Assembly (NCBI GenBank): GCA_046348225.1
Contig: JAXMEQ010000014.1
Coordinates: 1-34,547 of the forward strand
Direction of reading: 5' to 3'
Source: JAXMEQ01 sp046348225
GTDB lineage: Bacteria > Pseudomonadota > Gammaproteobacteria > Burkholderiales > Burkholderiaceae_C
DNA: 34,547 nucleotides
The notes under the pieces were generated by a model. The model made no database searches. It had not been told where the DNA came from and saw only the letters and a list, made by a program, of their open reading frames with translations. The translations under genes were made by a program, and so were the position numbers. Positions 14,661-23,975 of this stretch are shown in pieces. The first letter of the stretch is position 1. Each line of letters begins with the position of its first letter.

Positions 14661-16385
14661 ATGAAATCCACCAAGTTCTTCCAGCGCAGCGATCTCACAG
14701 CCACCCTGTGGGCGTTCCGGCGCGAATTCGTCATCGTGGGCCTGCTGAGCTTCCTGGCCAACCTGCTGCTGCTCACGCCCACGATCTACATGCTCCAGGT
14801 GTTCGACCGGGTCATGGTCAGCCAGAGCGAGCTGACACTGCTGGCGGTGTCGCTCATCACCGTGGTGCTGTTCGTGATCATGGCGTTGTCGGAATGGCTG
14901 CGCTCCCGGGTCCTGGTGGGCGCGGGCGTGCGCTTTGACGAGGTGCTGAGCACGCGGGTCTTCAATGCCAGCTTCGAGGCGTATCTCAGCCAGTCCGGCG
15001 CCAACCCGGGCCGCGCCTTCAACGACCTGCTGCAGATCCGGCAGTTCCTGACGGGCAACGGCATCTACGCGCTGTTTGACGCACCGTGGGCGCCGATCTA
15101 CATCGCCGTGACGTTCATGCTGCACCCGTGGCTGGGCGTGCTGGCCATCGTGTTTGCGCTGGTGCAGCTGGCGCTGGCCTGGTTTGGCCACCACCAGACG
15201 GTGGAGCCGTCGGAGACGGCCGCGCGTACCGGCGCCGAAGTCAATGCCTACCTCCAGGGCAAGCTGCGCAATGCGGAAGCGCTGGAGTCCATGGGCATGA
15301 TCGGCAACCTGCAGACGCGATGGAAGGAACGCCACGAAAACTGGCTGGAGCAAGGCAGCGCCGCGCAGGGCCTGACGCACCGCATCACCGCGCTGAGCAA
15401 ATTCATCCGCTACAGCCAGCAGTCGCTGGCGCTGGGGGCCGGCGCCCTGCTGGTGATCGATGGCCAGCTGTCAGCAGGCGCCATGATCGCAGCCAACGTG
15501 CTGATGGGCCGGGCGCTGGCACCGATCGACCAGCTGGTGGGCACCTGGCGCAGCTTCATCACCACGCGCGCCGCCTTCGTGCGGCTGGAAGCCCTGCTGG
15601 TCGAGTTCCCGGAACGCGACCAGGCACTGACGCGCGTGGCACCGTCGGGTTCGGTGGCCCTCAAGAAGGTCTTTGCCACCGCCACGGGCCGCAAGGAGCT
15701 CATCCTCAAGGACATCAACCTCACGGTCCCCGCCGGCACGGTCACCGTGGTGCTGGGGCCATCCGGTTCGGGCAAGTCCACGCTGGCCCGCGTGATCGTC
15801 GGCATCTGGCCACACGTGGCGGGCGAGGTCCTGCTCGACGACCTGCCCATCAGCAGCTGGAACCGCATCGACCTCGGACCCCACCTGGGCTACCTGCCCC
15901 AGGACATCGAGCTGTTCGAAGGCACGATCGCCGAGAACATCGCCCGCTTCCGCGAGCTGGAGTCCGAAAAGGTGATTGAGGCCGCCCGCTGCGCCGGCCT
16001 GCACGAAATGATCCTGCGCTTCCCCAAGGGCTACGACACGCCGATCGGTGAAGCCGGCAGCCTGCTCTCGGGTGGCCAGCGCCAGCGCATCGGACTGGCG
16101 CGTGCCATCTACGGCGATCCGGCGCTGATCGTGCTCGACGAACCCAACGCCAATCTGGACGATGCAGGCGAAGCCGCCCTCACACGCACCGTCCACGACC
16201 TGAAGCAGAAGGGCAAGACGGTTTTCCTGATCACCCACCGCCCCGGCGCCATCGCCGCCGCCGACCGTTTGCTGATCCTGCGTGACGGGGCGATCCAGGC
16301 GGAGGGGCCACGCGATGACGTCATCGCGGCCCTGCGGCCCCGCGCCGAGCCCGGCACCCCTGGCCTGACACCCCAACCCGCCTGA
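14661..16385 (+). CDS. Type I secretion ABC transporter, second of two (PrtD-like)
   Basis: This 574-residue protein has the same layout as the gene before it: a membrane domain with LLLLTPTIYMLQVFDRVMVS, then an ATPase with Walker A GPSGSGKS, Q-loop YLPQDIELF, signature LSGGQRQRIG, Walker B LIVLDEPNANLD and H-loop LITHR. All catalytic residues are present in both proteins, so neither half looks degenerate. The gap from the previous stop is 23 nt, with only a weak ribosome-binding site. The two proteins are clearly related but not near-identical, which speaks for an old duplication and two working subunits. Two separate homodimers for different substrates is the alternative. Confidence 0.92.
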   Translation: MKSTKFFQRSDLTATLWAFRREFVIVGLLSFLANLLLLTPTIYMLQVFDRVMVSQSELTLLAVSLITVVLFVIMALSEWLRSRVLVGAGVRFDEVLSTRVFNASFEAYLSQSGANPGRAFNDLLQIRQFLTGNGIYALFDAPWAPIYIAVTFMLHPWLGVLAIVFALVQLALAWFGHHQTVEPSETAARTGAEVNAYLQGKLRNAEALESMGMIGNLQTRWKERHENWLEQGSAAQGLTHRITALSKFIRYSQQSLALGAGALLVIDGQLSAGAMIAANVLMGRALAPIDQLVGTWRSFITTRAAFVRLEALLVEFPERDQALTRVAPSGSVALKKVFATATGRKELILKDINLTVPAGTVTVVLGPSGSGKSTLARVIVGIWPHVAGEVLLDDLPISSWNRIDLGPHLGYLPQDIELFEGTIAENIARFRELESEKVIEAARCAGLHEMILRFPKGYDTPIGEAGSLLSGGQRQRIGLARAIYGDPALIVLDEPNANLDDAGEAALTRTVHDLKQKGKTVFLITHRPGAIAAADRLLILRDGAIQAEGPRDDVIAALRPRAEPGTPGLTPQPA

Positions 16386-16431
16386 GCGCAAGCGCCAGCC
16401 CACGAATCACCCCAGTGAAAACGAGCCTCCC

Positions 16432-17799
16432 ATGAGCAACATCGACCTTATCAAACGCACCCCTGCGGCCGCTGCCGGCGCCGGGGCCTCTCCCGACACG
16501 CCAGCGCCCGCCAGCGGGCACGCGAGCGGACGCACCGGCCGCATCGGCTGGTGGGCGCTGGGCATCGGCCTGGGCGTGTTCCTGGTGTGGGCCGCCTTCG
16601 CGCCACTGGACGAAGGCGTCCCGGCGCCTGGCATGGTGTCCATCGACACCAAGCGCAAGGCGGTGCAGCACCTGACCGGCGGCATCGTCAAGGAAGTGCT
16701 GGTGCACGAAGGCGCGCGGGTCACCGAAGGCCAGCTGCTGATCAAGCTGGACGATGCTAATGCCCGCGCCAACTATGAAGGCTCGCGCCAGCGTTACCTG
16801 GGGTTGCGCGCGGTCCAGGGTCGGCTGCTGGCCGAACAGTCGGGTCAGCCCACCATCAGCTTCCACCCGGACCTGCAGGCGGCCAGCCAGGACCCGCTGA
16901 TCCGCCAGCACATGAGCACCCAGGAGCAGTTGCTGCAGGCACGCCGTGCCTCCCTGCGCGCCGACCTGCAATCGATCGAGGAAAGCATCCGCGGCCAGGA
17001 GGCCCTGGTGCAGTCCTATGAGAGCATTGTGGGCAACCGCCGCAGCCAGCTGGCGCTGCTGAACGAGGAACTTAACAACACCCGCGCGCTGGTGAAGGAC
17101 GGCTACGCACCGCGCAACCGCCAGCTCGAGCTCGAGCGCATGGTGGCCGAGTCGACGGCCTCCATCACCGACCTGGGCGGCAACACGGCACGCGCGCGCC
17201 AGGCCATTGCCGAGCTGCGCCAGCGCGCCATTGCCCGGCAGCAGGAATACCGCAAGGAAATCGAGACCCAGCAGGCCGATGTGAGCCGCGAAGTGCTGGC
17301 AGAAGCCGAAAAGTACCAGGCCCTGCAGAACGACCTGCAACGCATTGAAATCAAGGCGCCGGCCTCGGGCCAGGTGGTGGGTCTTGCGGTACAGACGGTG
17401 GGCGGCGTGGTGGGTGCCGGCCAGAAGCTCATGGACATCGTGCCCGAGAACGAGCCGTTGCTGCTGGAAACACGCGTGGCCCCTCACCTGATCGACCGCG
17501 TGCGCGCCGGCCTGCTGGTGGATGTGCGCTTCTCGGCGTTTGCCCACTCACCCCAGCTGGTGGTGGATGGCAAGGTTGTCTCCGTGTCGGCAGACCTGCT
17601 GACCGACCCGACCAACAACATGGGCTACTACCTTGCCCGCGTGGCCGTGACCCCCGAAGGATTGAAGGATCTGGGCAAACGCCAGATGCACCCCGGCATG
17701 CCGGTTGAAGTGGTCTTCCGTACCGGCGAACGTTCGCTGCTGACTTACCTGCTGCATCCGCTGACCAAGCGCATGGCAGCCTCCATGAAAGAGGAGTGA
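16432..17799 (+). CDS. Type I secretion membrane fusion protein (HlyD family)
   Basis: This 455-residue adaptor has a Pro/Ala-rich cytoplasmic N-terminus, one membrane segment (about 36-57, WWALGIGLGVFLVWAAF) and a short barrel-lipoyl start with TKRKAVQHLTGGIVKEVLVHEGARV. A long alpha-helical hairpin follows (about 120-300), then the second lipoyl half with EIKAPASGQVVGL, and a C-terminal beta domain ending near PGMPVEVVFRTGERSLLTYL. This is the standard PrtE/HlyD layout. It links the inner-membrane ABC pair to the TolC-like channel across the periplasm. It lies 46 nt after the second ABC gene and 3 nt before the channel gene. Confidence 0.93.
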   Translation: MSNIDLIKRTPAAAAGAGASPDTPAPASGHASGRTGRIGWWALGIGLGVFLVWAAFAPLDEGVPAPGMVSIDTKRKAVQHLTGGIVKEVLVHEGARVTEGQLLIKLDDANARANYEGSRQRYLGLRAVQGRLLAEQSGQPTISFHPDLQAASQDPLIRQHMSTQEQLLQARRASLRADLQSIEESIRGQEALVQSYESIVGNRRSQLALLNEELNNTRALVKDGYAPRNRQLELERMVAESTASITDLGGNTARARQAIAELRQRAIARQQEYRKEIETQQADVSREVLAEAEKYQALQNDLQRIEIKAPASGQVVGLAVQTVGGVVGAGQKLMDIVPENEPLLLETRVAPHLIDRVRAGLLVDVRFSAFAHSPQLVVDGKVVSVSADLLTDPTNNMGYYLARVAVTPEGLKDLGKRQMHPGMPVEVVFRTGERSLLTYLLHPLTKRMAASMKEE

Positions 17800-17802
17800 T
17801 CC

Positions 17803-19164
17803 GTGAACACCACCGCCAGCCGCGCCCTGCGGCGCGTCACGCCGATCCGGGCCACCGCCGCGCTGGTCGCCGCCCTGTGTGCGCCGGCCTGGGCCATGGA
17901 TCTGTCGCAGGCCTACCAGGCCGCACTGGAGCAGGATGCCTCGCTGCGTGCGGTACGCGCCAGCACCGACGCCAAGCGCGAACGCCTGCCCCAGGCACGC
18001 GCGCAGCTGCTGCCCAACATCTCGGCCAGCGTCTCGCGCAACCGCAACAACCTGGAGCGCACCACACCGAATTTTCTCGGCGAGGCCGTGACCACCAACG
18101 AGCGTTACGCCAGCAGCGGCGAGTCGCTGACCCTGCGCCAGCCCCTGTTCCGCATGTTCCAGTTTGCCGACTACCGGCAGGCCCAAGCCCAGGTGGATGA
18201 TGCCAACGCCGTGCTGGAACGGGAAATTCAGAACCTGTCGGTCCGCGTCAGCGGCGCCTACTTCGAGGCGTTGCTGGCCGAAGAGCAGCTGGCGCTGGTG
18301 CTGGCACAAAAGACTGCCTACACCACCCAGCTCGATGCCGCCCGCAAGCGCTTTGCTGCCGGGTCGGGCACCCGTACCGACATCGATGAAGCGCAGGCCG
18401 CGCTGGACATGAATGCCGCGCAGGAACTGGAAGTCCGGCAAAACCTCGACTACACCAAGCGACAGCTGCAAACCCTGACCAACCGGCCCGTCGAGTCGCT
18501 CGCGCGGCTGGACGCCGACCGGCTGCAGCTGCGCCTGCCCGATCCGCAGCGGCTGGAGGACTGGACCGAGCGCGCGGAACGCAGCAGCCCCGAAATCCAG
18601 TCCCTCAAGGCGCAGGTGGAAGTCGCCAGGCAGGAGGTGGCCAAGGCCCAGGCGGGCCACATGCCCACGCTCGACGCCATTGCGCAGTGGTCGCGCAGCG
18701 ACAGCGAAAACGTCACCAGCGTGAACACCCGCTACACCAACAAGTCGGTCGGTCTGCAGCTGAACATCCCGATCTTTGCCGGCGGCTACGTCAACTCCAC
18801 CGTGCGTCAGGCACTGGCAGACCAGGAGCGGGCCGAACAGGCGCTGGAGGCGCTTCGCCGCGATCTCGGCGTGCGTGTGCACAAGGAGTTCCGGGGCATG
18901 ACCGAAGGCGTGCTCAAGGTACGTGCACTGGAGCAGGCCGTGCGCTCGGCCGAGCAGGTCGTGATCTCGAACCGCCGATCGTTCGAAGCCGGAAGCCGCA
19001 CGCTGATGGACACCCTCAACGCCGAACAGCAGCGGGTGGCGGCGCTGCGCGACCTGGCGCAGGCCCGCTACATGTACCTGATCTCACGCGTTCGCCTGCA
19101 GGCGCTGGCCGGTGGCCCGAAAACCGAGGTGATCGACGAGATCAACAGCTGGCTCAGGCCCTGA
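17803..19164 (+). CDS. TolC-family outer-membrane channel of the type I secretion system
   Basis: This 453-residue protein starts at GTG 17803; its ribosome-binding site GAGGAG lies inside the end of the hlyD-like gene. The signal peptide runs to about residue 31 (CAPAWA). Mature residues begin MDLSQAYQAALEQDASLRAVRA, the usual TolC opening, and two homologous halves follow with the LxxxxLxxxxA helical pattern and strands such as SLTLRQPLF and VGLQLNIPIFAGG. It should trimerise into the outer-membrane duct used by the ABC/HlyD complex. It is the last gene of the operon, followed by an inverted repeat over its stop codon. Confidence 0.93.
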   Translation: MNTTASRALRRVTPIRATAALVAALCAPAWAMDLSQAYQAALEQDASLRAVRASTDAKRERLPQARAQLLPNISASVSRNRNNLERTTPNFLGEAVTTNERYASSGESLTLRQPLFRMFQFADYRQAQAQVDDANAVLEREIQNLSVRVSGAYFEALLAEEQLALVLAQKTAYTTQLDAARKRFAAGSGTRTDIDEAQAALDMNAAQELEVRQNLDYTKRQLQTLTNRPVESLARLDADRLQLRLPDPQRLEDWTERAERSSPEIQSLKAQVEVARQEVAKAQAGHMPTLDAIAQWSRSDSENVTSVNTRYTNKSVGLQLNIPIFAGGYVNSTVRQALADQERAEQALEALRRDLGVRVHKEFRGMTEGVLKVRALEQAVRSAEQVVISNRRSFEAGSRTLMDTLNAEQQRVAALRDLAQARYMYLISRVRLQALAGGPKTEVIDEINSWLRP

Positions 19165-19170
19165 GCCAGC
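19148..19170. terminator. Inverted repeat at the convergent tolC-like / reductase gene ends
   Basis: Perfect 11-bp arms, GCTGGCTCAGG at 19148-19158 and CCTGAGCCAGC at 19160-19170, are separated by one base and cover the channel gene's TGA. The convergent reductase gene ends 12 nt further on. There is no T-run, so it is only a possible two-way terminator or transcript-end stabiliser. Confidence 0.45.
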
Positions 19171-19181
19171 GGCGCCGGGCA

Positions 19182-21167
19182 TCAGAAGTGGATGCCGCGC
19201 ATCATCTGCTGCATCGCGATCGCTTCGGGTGACAGCTGCGGCTTGGCGCCCTTTTCGCCCTTGGCAGCCGACGAGTCCGGGAACATCCGGAAGCTGGTGT
19301 TCATGGCAATCTGGGCCACGCGCGGCAGCAGCGCATGCAGCAGCTGGCCGGTGATGCCCAGCCGGGTGGCAATGCGTACCGGCTTATAGATGCAGGCCTC
19401 GGCAATCATGTCGGCGGCCTCTTCGGGCGCCAGCGTGGGCACATTGTTGTAGATGTTCGTGGGCGCGATCATCGGCGTGCGCACCAGCGGCATGTTGATG
19501 GTGGTGAAGGTGATGCCACGGTCGGCGAACTCGCTGGAGGCGCAGCGCGTCCACGCGTCAAGCGCCGCCTTGGATGCCACATACGCGGAAAAACGCGGCG
19601 CATTCGTCAGTACACCGATGGAGCTGATGTTCACCACATGGCCCTTGCGCTTTTCCACCATGCCGGGCAGCAGCCCCATGGTCACACGCAGGCAGCCGAA
19701 GTAGTTGAGCTGCATCGTCCGCTCGAAGTCATGGAAGCGGTCGTAGCTGGACTCGATCGCGCGGCGGATGGAGCGGCCCGCGTTGTTGATGAGGAAATCC
19801 ACACCACCATGGTTCTTGACCAGCAGCTGCGTGAAGCGGTCGGCATCGGCCATGTCGGCGATGTCGGTGGCGTAGGCGATGAATTCGTAGCCGCGCGCCT
19901 TGGCTTCCTTGCAGGCTTCGTCGAGCTTGTCCTGGTCGCGCCCGCAGATGATGGTGATGGCACCTGCCTCGGCGAACTTGTGCGCCGCCGCCAGGCCAAT
20001 GCCGGACGAACCGCCGGTGACCAGCACCACCTTGCCGCCCACCGTGCCGCGCAGGGAGCGGTCGATGTGGAGGTCAGGGTCGAGGTGGCGTTCCCAGTAG
20101 TCCCACAGGCGCCACGCGTAGTCCTTGAGGTTGGGGCATTCCACGCCCGAGCCCTTCAGGGCGGCCAGCGTGTCACGGCAGTCAAAGCGCGTAGGGTAGT
20201 TGACGAAGGTCAGGATGTCTTCTGGCAGGCCGAGGTCCTTCATCACGGCGGCTCGGATCCGGCGCACCGGCGCCACCGCCATCAGGCCCTTCTTGACGCT
20301 CTTGGGAATGAAGCCCAGCAGCGCCGCGTTGATGAACAGGTTCATCTTCGGCGCATGGGCGGCGCGGCTGAAGATGTCCAGCACATCGCCCACGCGGTAA
20401 CCCACCGGGTCCACCAGGTGGAAGCAGCGTTTGGCGATGTCGGCCTTGTGGCTGATGTGTTCCAGCGCGTCAACCACAAAGTCCACCGGCACGATGTTGA
20501 TGCGCCCGCCTTCCAGGCCGACAGCCGGCATCCACGGGGGCAACAGCTGGCGCATGCGCTGGATCAGCTTGAAGAAGTAGTAGGGCCCGTCGATCTTGTC
20601 CATCTCGCCGGTCTGGCTGTCGCCCACCACCATGGCCGGGCGGTACACCGACCAGGGCACCTTGCATTCCTTGCGCACGATTTTTTCGCTCTCGTGCTTG
20701 GTCATGAAGTAGGGGTGGTCGTAGTTTTCGGCTTCCTCGAACATGTCTTCGCGGAACACACCTTCGTACAGGCCGGCCGCCGCGATCGACGACACATGGT
20801 GGAAATGGCCGGCATCGATGGCCTTGGCAAACTCCACCGTGTTGCGCGTGCCCTCGATGTTGACCGCAATCTGGCTTTCCTCGTCGGCACCCAGGTCGTA
20901 CACCGCAGCCAGATGGTAGAAGTGGTCGATCTGGCCCTTGAGCTTCTTCACGTCATCAGAGGCCACACCCAGCTTCTTGCCCGTGAGGTCTCCGAAAACC
21001 GGCACCGCGCGTGCCGCGCTGACGCCCCAGTACTCGCGCAGGCCCGCCACCTTGGACTCGCTTTCCCTGCGAATCAGGAAGTGCACCACGGCGCCCTTGC
21101 GCTGCAACAGCTTGCGCACGAGGCGTTTGCCAATGAACCCGGTGGCACCGGTGACGAAATACTGCAT
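19182..21167 (-). CDS. Alcohol-forming fatty acyl-CoA reductase (two-domain SDR)
   Basis: The start is ATG 21167, behind a GAGGAG ribosome-binding site 6 nt away, giving 661 residues. The N-terminal extended SDR domain has VTGATGFIGKRL and the active-site YFMTKHESEK. The C-terminal classical SDR domain (from about 365) has VTGGSSGIGLAA, NISSIGVLTNAPRF and YVASK. The order, length and motifs match Marinobacter Maqu_2507-type reductases, which I recall as also about 661 residues. Those reduce fatty acyl-CoA with NADPH to the fatty alcohol in two steps. With the wax ester synthase at 25311-26819 this gives the alcohol half of a wax ester. The phasin gene is divergent. I am confident of the family; substrate chain length is unknown. 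Confidence 0.88.
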   Translation of the reverse strand: MQYFVTGATGFIGKRLVRKLLQRKGAVVHFLIRRESESKVAGLREYWGVSAARAVPVFGDLTGKKLGVASDDVKKLKGQIDHFYHLAAVYDLGADEESQIAVNIEGTRNTVEFAKAIDAGHFHHVSSIAAAGLYEGVFREDMFEEAENYDHPYFMTKHESEKIVRKECKVPWSVYRPAMVVGDSQTGEMDKIDGPYYFFKLIQRMRQLLPPWMPAVGLEGGRINIVPVDFVVDALEHISHKADIAKRCFHLVDPVGYRVGDVLDIFSRAAHAPKMNLFINAALLGFIPKSVKKGLMAVAPVRRIRAAVMKDLGLPEDILTFVNYPTRFDCRDTLAALKGSGVECPNLKDYAWRLWDYWERHLDPDLHIDRSLRGTVGGKVVLVTGGSSGIGLAAAHKFAEAGAITIICGRDQDKLDEACKEAKARGYEFIAYATDIADMADADRFTQLLVKNHGGVDFLINNAGRSIRRAIESSYDRFHDFERTMQLNYFGCLRVTMGLLPGMVEKRKGHVVNISSIGVLTNAPRFSAYVASKAALDAWTRCASSEFADRGITFTTINMPLVRTPMIAPTNIYNNVPTLAPEEAADMIAEACIYKPVRIATRLGITGQLLHALLPRVAQIAMNTSFRMFPDSSAAKGEKGAKPQLSPEAIAMQQMMRGIHF

Positions 21168-21264
21168 GAAGTTCTCCTCAAAGCGATGCCGCATTCTTGC
21201 CCAAAGCGTGCGGTGCACCATTCAGCAGAAACCCGCGTCGTGCCTAGGCGTCGGCCCCTACGGA

Positions 21265-21284
21265 TTTAGGAGGCCACCCCTAAA
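21265..21284. promoter_or_regulatory. Small inverted repeat between the divergent reductase and phasin genes
   Basis: TTTAGG (21265-21270) and CCTAAA (21279-21284) are exact inverted copies 8 bp apart, inside the 199-bp divergent interval 21168-21366. The position would suit a shared operator. I recognise no specific regulator and no clear -35/-10 pair, so this is only a candidate. Confidence 0.3.
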
Positions 21285-21366
21285 CGGCGTCGCGTGCCAG
21301 GCTTAAAGTCTGGCCATGCACACCGTGGCGTGCGACCGTTCATTCCAACCCACACTGGAGACCCCC

Positions 21367-21864
21367 ATGGTCAAGAAACTGCAGAAATCCGGCACCGCCG
21401 AAAAGAAGTCGGCGGCCCAGCTCTCCGGCACCGTCAAGGAATCCGCCCAGCAGATCTGGCTGGCCGGCCTGGGCGCCTTTTCCAAGGCCCAGGAAGAAGG
21501 CGGCAAGGTCTTCGAAACCCTGGTGAAGGAAGGCCTGAGCATCCAGCGCAAGACGCAGGCAGTCGCCGAGGAAAAGATCTCGGAAGCCACCAACAAGATG
21601 GCCACCATGGCCACCGACATCTCGTCCAAGGCCTCAGGCCAGTGGGACAAGCTGGAAAACATCTTTGAAGACCGCGTCTCCAAGGCGCTGAACAAGCTGG
21701 GCGTGCCGTCGGCCAAGGACATCGATGCACTGATCGCGCGCATCGACGAGCTGAACGCCAATGTCGCCAAGCTCAGTGCCAAGGCCGGTGTGGCCGCCCC
21801 GCGCGCCGCCGCCAAGCCGGCCGCCAAGGCACCGGCCAAACGCGCCGCCCGCAAGTCGGCTTGA
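21367..21864 (+). CDS. Phasin (PhaF/PhaI-type granule-associated protein)
   Basis: I use ATG 21367, 8 nt after GGAG, which gives 165 residues; the longer frame from 21316 lacks a ribosome-binding site. The protein has the PhaI/PhaF phasin pattern: a helical region with QIWLAGLGAFSKAQEEGGKVFETLVKEG, then a coiled-coil stretch with LIARIDELNANVAKLSAKA and a short Lys/Ala/Pro-rich tail (AAAKPAAKAPAKRAARKSA) like the DNA-binding tail of PhaF. Phasins coat polyhydroxyalkanoate and other storage-lipid granules. It is divergent from the fatty acyl-CoA reductase gene and followed by a clear terminator. Confidence 0.88.
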   Translation: MVKKLQKSGTAEKKSAAQLSGTVKESAQQIWLAGLGAFSKAQEEGGKVFETLVKEGLSIQRKTQAVAEEKISEATNKMATMATDISSKASGQWDKLENIFEDRVSKALNKLGVPSAKDIDALIARIDELNANVAKLSAKAGVAAPRAAAKPAAKAPAKRAARKSA

Positions 21865-21888
21865 ACACCCTGCCGACACCAACCGCAA

Positions 21889-21910
21889 GGGCGCCACGGC
21901 GCCCTTTTTT
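21889..21910 (+). terminator. Rho-independent terminator after the phasin gene
   Basis: A GC stem, GGGCGC paired with GCGCCC around a CACG loop (21889-21904), is followed by six T residues (21905-21910), 25 nt after the phasin stop. This is a textbook intrinsic terminator. Confidence 0.88.
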
Positions 21911-21974
21911 GCGCCCGCGCGATATGCTGCATTGCAGCATCTGAGGCGGCGTCGCACCCCTACACTGCATTCAC

Positions 21975-23210
21975 ATGACGACTGTCCACAAGTCTTCCCC
22001 CCGCATTGCCCTGGCCCTGGCCGGTGGCGGCCCCCTGGGGGCCATTTATGAAATCGGCGCGCTGTGTGCGCTGGAAGAATCGCTTGAAGGCATCGACCTC
22101 AACCGGCTGGACCACTACGTCGGCGTCTCGGCGGGCGGCTTCATTGCGGCCGGATTGGCCAACGGCATGACGCCGCGCGCCCTGTGCGCATCGTTCATCG
22201 AAAACGACAACAACGCGTCGGAGGTGTTCGATCCATCCTGGCTCATGGTGCCGGCCTACAGCGAATTTGCGCGCCGCGCCATCATGGCGCCGGGTTTGGT
22301 GGCGTCGGCGCTGTGGCACCTTGCGCTGGGCCGAAAGTCCATCACTGGCGCGCTTGAGCGGCTGGGTCCGGGCTTGCCCACCGGCATTTTTTCAAATGAC
22401 GAGATTCACACGCGGCTGGAGCGCCTGTTCACGCGCGAAGGGCGCACCAACGACTTCCGCCAGCTCAAGGCCCGGCTGACCCTGGTGGCCACCAACCTGG
22501 ACAGCGGCGAGGCGGCGCCCTTCGGCCAGCCCGGCTGGGACCATGTGCCGATCTCGAAGGCGGTCCAGGCCAGTTCGGCGTTGCCAGGGCTGTTTCCGCC
22601 AGTGGAGATCGACGAGAAGTACTTCGTGGATGGCGCGCTCAAGAAGACCATGCACGCCTCCGTTGCGATGGACGAAGGTGTCGACCTGATGCTGTGCCTG
22701 AACCCGCTGGTTCCCTTTGATGCCACCGCCCCGCAGGCCGGACGCGTGATGCGCGGCGGCCTGCCGCCTGAAAAGCGCAGCATTCCCCGCATCGTGGACG
22801 GCGGCCTGCCCGCCGTGTTGAGCCAGACCTTTCGCTCCATGATCCATTCGCGCATGGAGCTTGGCATGAAGCACTACGAGCGCGCCTACCCGGGCACCGA
22901 CATCGTGCTGATCGAGCCCGATCACCGCGACCCGGAGCTGTACCTCGCCAACACCTTCAGCTACGGTCAGCGCCGGACGCTGGCCGAGCATGCCTACCAG
23001 CAGACAAGGGCCCTGCTGCGCAGCCGCCGCACCAGCCTGTCGGCCAGGCTCGCGCGCCACGGCATCAGCCTGCGGGCCAAGGTGCTGGACGACCCGCGAC
23101 GCCACCTGCTCACGCCACCGAAATCCCCCACCCGCATCGGCCGCGCGATCGCGTCGCTGCAGGACGTGATGGACGACCTGGGCCATGTGGTCGCGTTGCA
23201 GGCCCGCTGA
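21975..23210 (+). CDS. Patatin-like phospholipase/acylhydrolase
   Basis: This 411-residue protein has the patatin catalytic set: the oxyanion loop AGGGPLGAIYEIG (16-28), the nucleophile Ser52 in GVSAGG and the dyad Asp219 in FVDGALKKT. No signal peptide is present, so it should act in the cytoplasm or on granule surfaces. Patatins hydrolyse acyl esters of phospholipids or storage lipids. The neighbours (phasin, wax ester synthase) suggest a role in lipid turnover, but the substrate is not shown by the sequence. It follows the phasin terminator and probably has its own promoter. Confidence 0.87.
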   Translation: MTTVHKSSPRIALALAGGGPLGAIYEIGALCALEESLEGIDLNRLDHYVGVSAGGFIAAGLANGMTPRALCASFIENDNNASEVFDPSWLMVPAYSEFARRAIMAPGLVASALWHLALGRKSITGALERLGPGLPTGIFSNDEIHTRLERLFTREGRTNDFRQLKARLTLVATNLDSGEAAPFGQPGWDHVPISKAVQASSALPGLFPPVEIDEKYFVDGALKKTMHASVAMDEGVDLMLCLNPLVPFDATAPQAGRVMRGGLPPEKRSIPRIVDGGLPAVLSQTFRSMIHSRMELGMKHYERAYPGTDIVLIEPDHRDPELYLANTFSYGQRRTLAEHAYQQTRALLRSRRTSLSARLARHGISLRAKVLDDPRRHLLTPPKSPTRIGRAIASLQDVMDDLGHVVALQAR

Positions 23211-23292
23211 GGCGTCGTCCTACTTCCGCGCTGCACGGCGCTGGGGTAGAGTGACCAGGCACGGACACCGGAACAGTACAAGGTAGACCACC

Positions 23293-23955
23293 ATGGCGAA
23301 AAAAGCGCCACGCCGCACCGCAGAGCGCATCCTCGAGGTGACGCTGGACCTGTTCAACCGCTTTGGCGAACCCAATGTTTCGACCACGCTGATTTCGGCC
23401 GAGCTGAACATCAGTCCGGGCAACCTGTACTACCACTACCCGGCCAAGGACGAGCTGATCAACAGCCTGTTTGACCGTTACGAGCGTTCGCTGAGCGAAC
23501 TGCTCAACGCCAGCGACGGGGTACGTGACGTGGAAGACGCCTGGTTCTTCATGCACACGCTGTTCGAGCTGATCTGGCAATACCGCTTCCTCTACCGCGA
23601 CCTGAACGACCTGCTCAGCAAGAACCGCCGACTGGAAACACATTTCCAGTGGGTATTGAAGAACAAGACCCGGGCCGTCAAGGCCATGCTCGACGGCATG
23701 AGCCGCAGCGGCGCGGTGAGCATTGATTCGCGCGAGGTGGAAGCCACTGCCACCAGCATGGTGGTGGTGCTGACCTACTGGTTGAGCTACGAATACGTGC
23801 GCGATCCGAGGCGCGCGCTGGAGCCCGAGAGCGCCCAGCTGGCGCTGTTGCGCGGCGCCCACCATGTGCTGAACCTGCTGGTGCCCTACCTGGAGCAGGG
23901 CCAGCGCATGCACCTGCTGGGCCTGGTGGGCGCCTACAGCAATCCGGACACGTAA
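23293..23955 (+). CDS. TetR-family transcriptional regulator
   Basis: This 220-residue protein has an N-terminal TetR helix-turn-helix (about 10-57): RILEVTLDLFNRFGEPNVSTTLISAE and then NISPGNLYYHYPAKDELI, the latter being the recognition helix. The helical remainder is a ligand-binding domain. It lies 20 nt before a TPR-protein gene on the same strand and probably forms an operon with it. Given the neighbourhood, fatty acyl-CoA or a related lipid is a reasonable ligand, but that is inference. No obvious palindromic operator stands out in the 82 bp upstream. Confidence 0.87.
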   Translation: MAKKAPRRTAERILEVTLDLFNRFGEPNVSTTLISAELNISPGNLYYHYPAKDELINSLFDRYERSLSELLNASDGVRDVEDAWFFMHTLFELIWQYRFLYRDLNDLLSKNRRLETHFQWVLKNKTRAVKAMLDGMSRSGAVSIDSREVEATATSMVVVLTYWLSYEYVRDPRRALEPESAQLALLRGAHHVLNLLVPYLEQGQRMHLLGLVGAYSNPDT

Positions 23956-23975
23956 AAGAAAACAAGGAGACAGCC

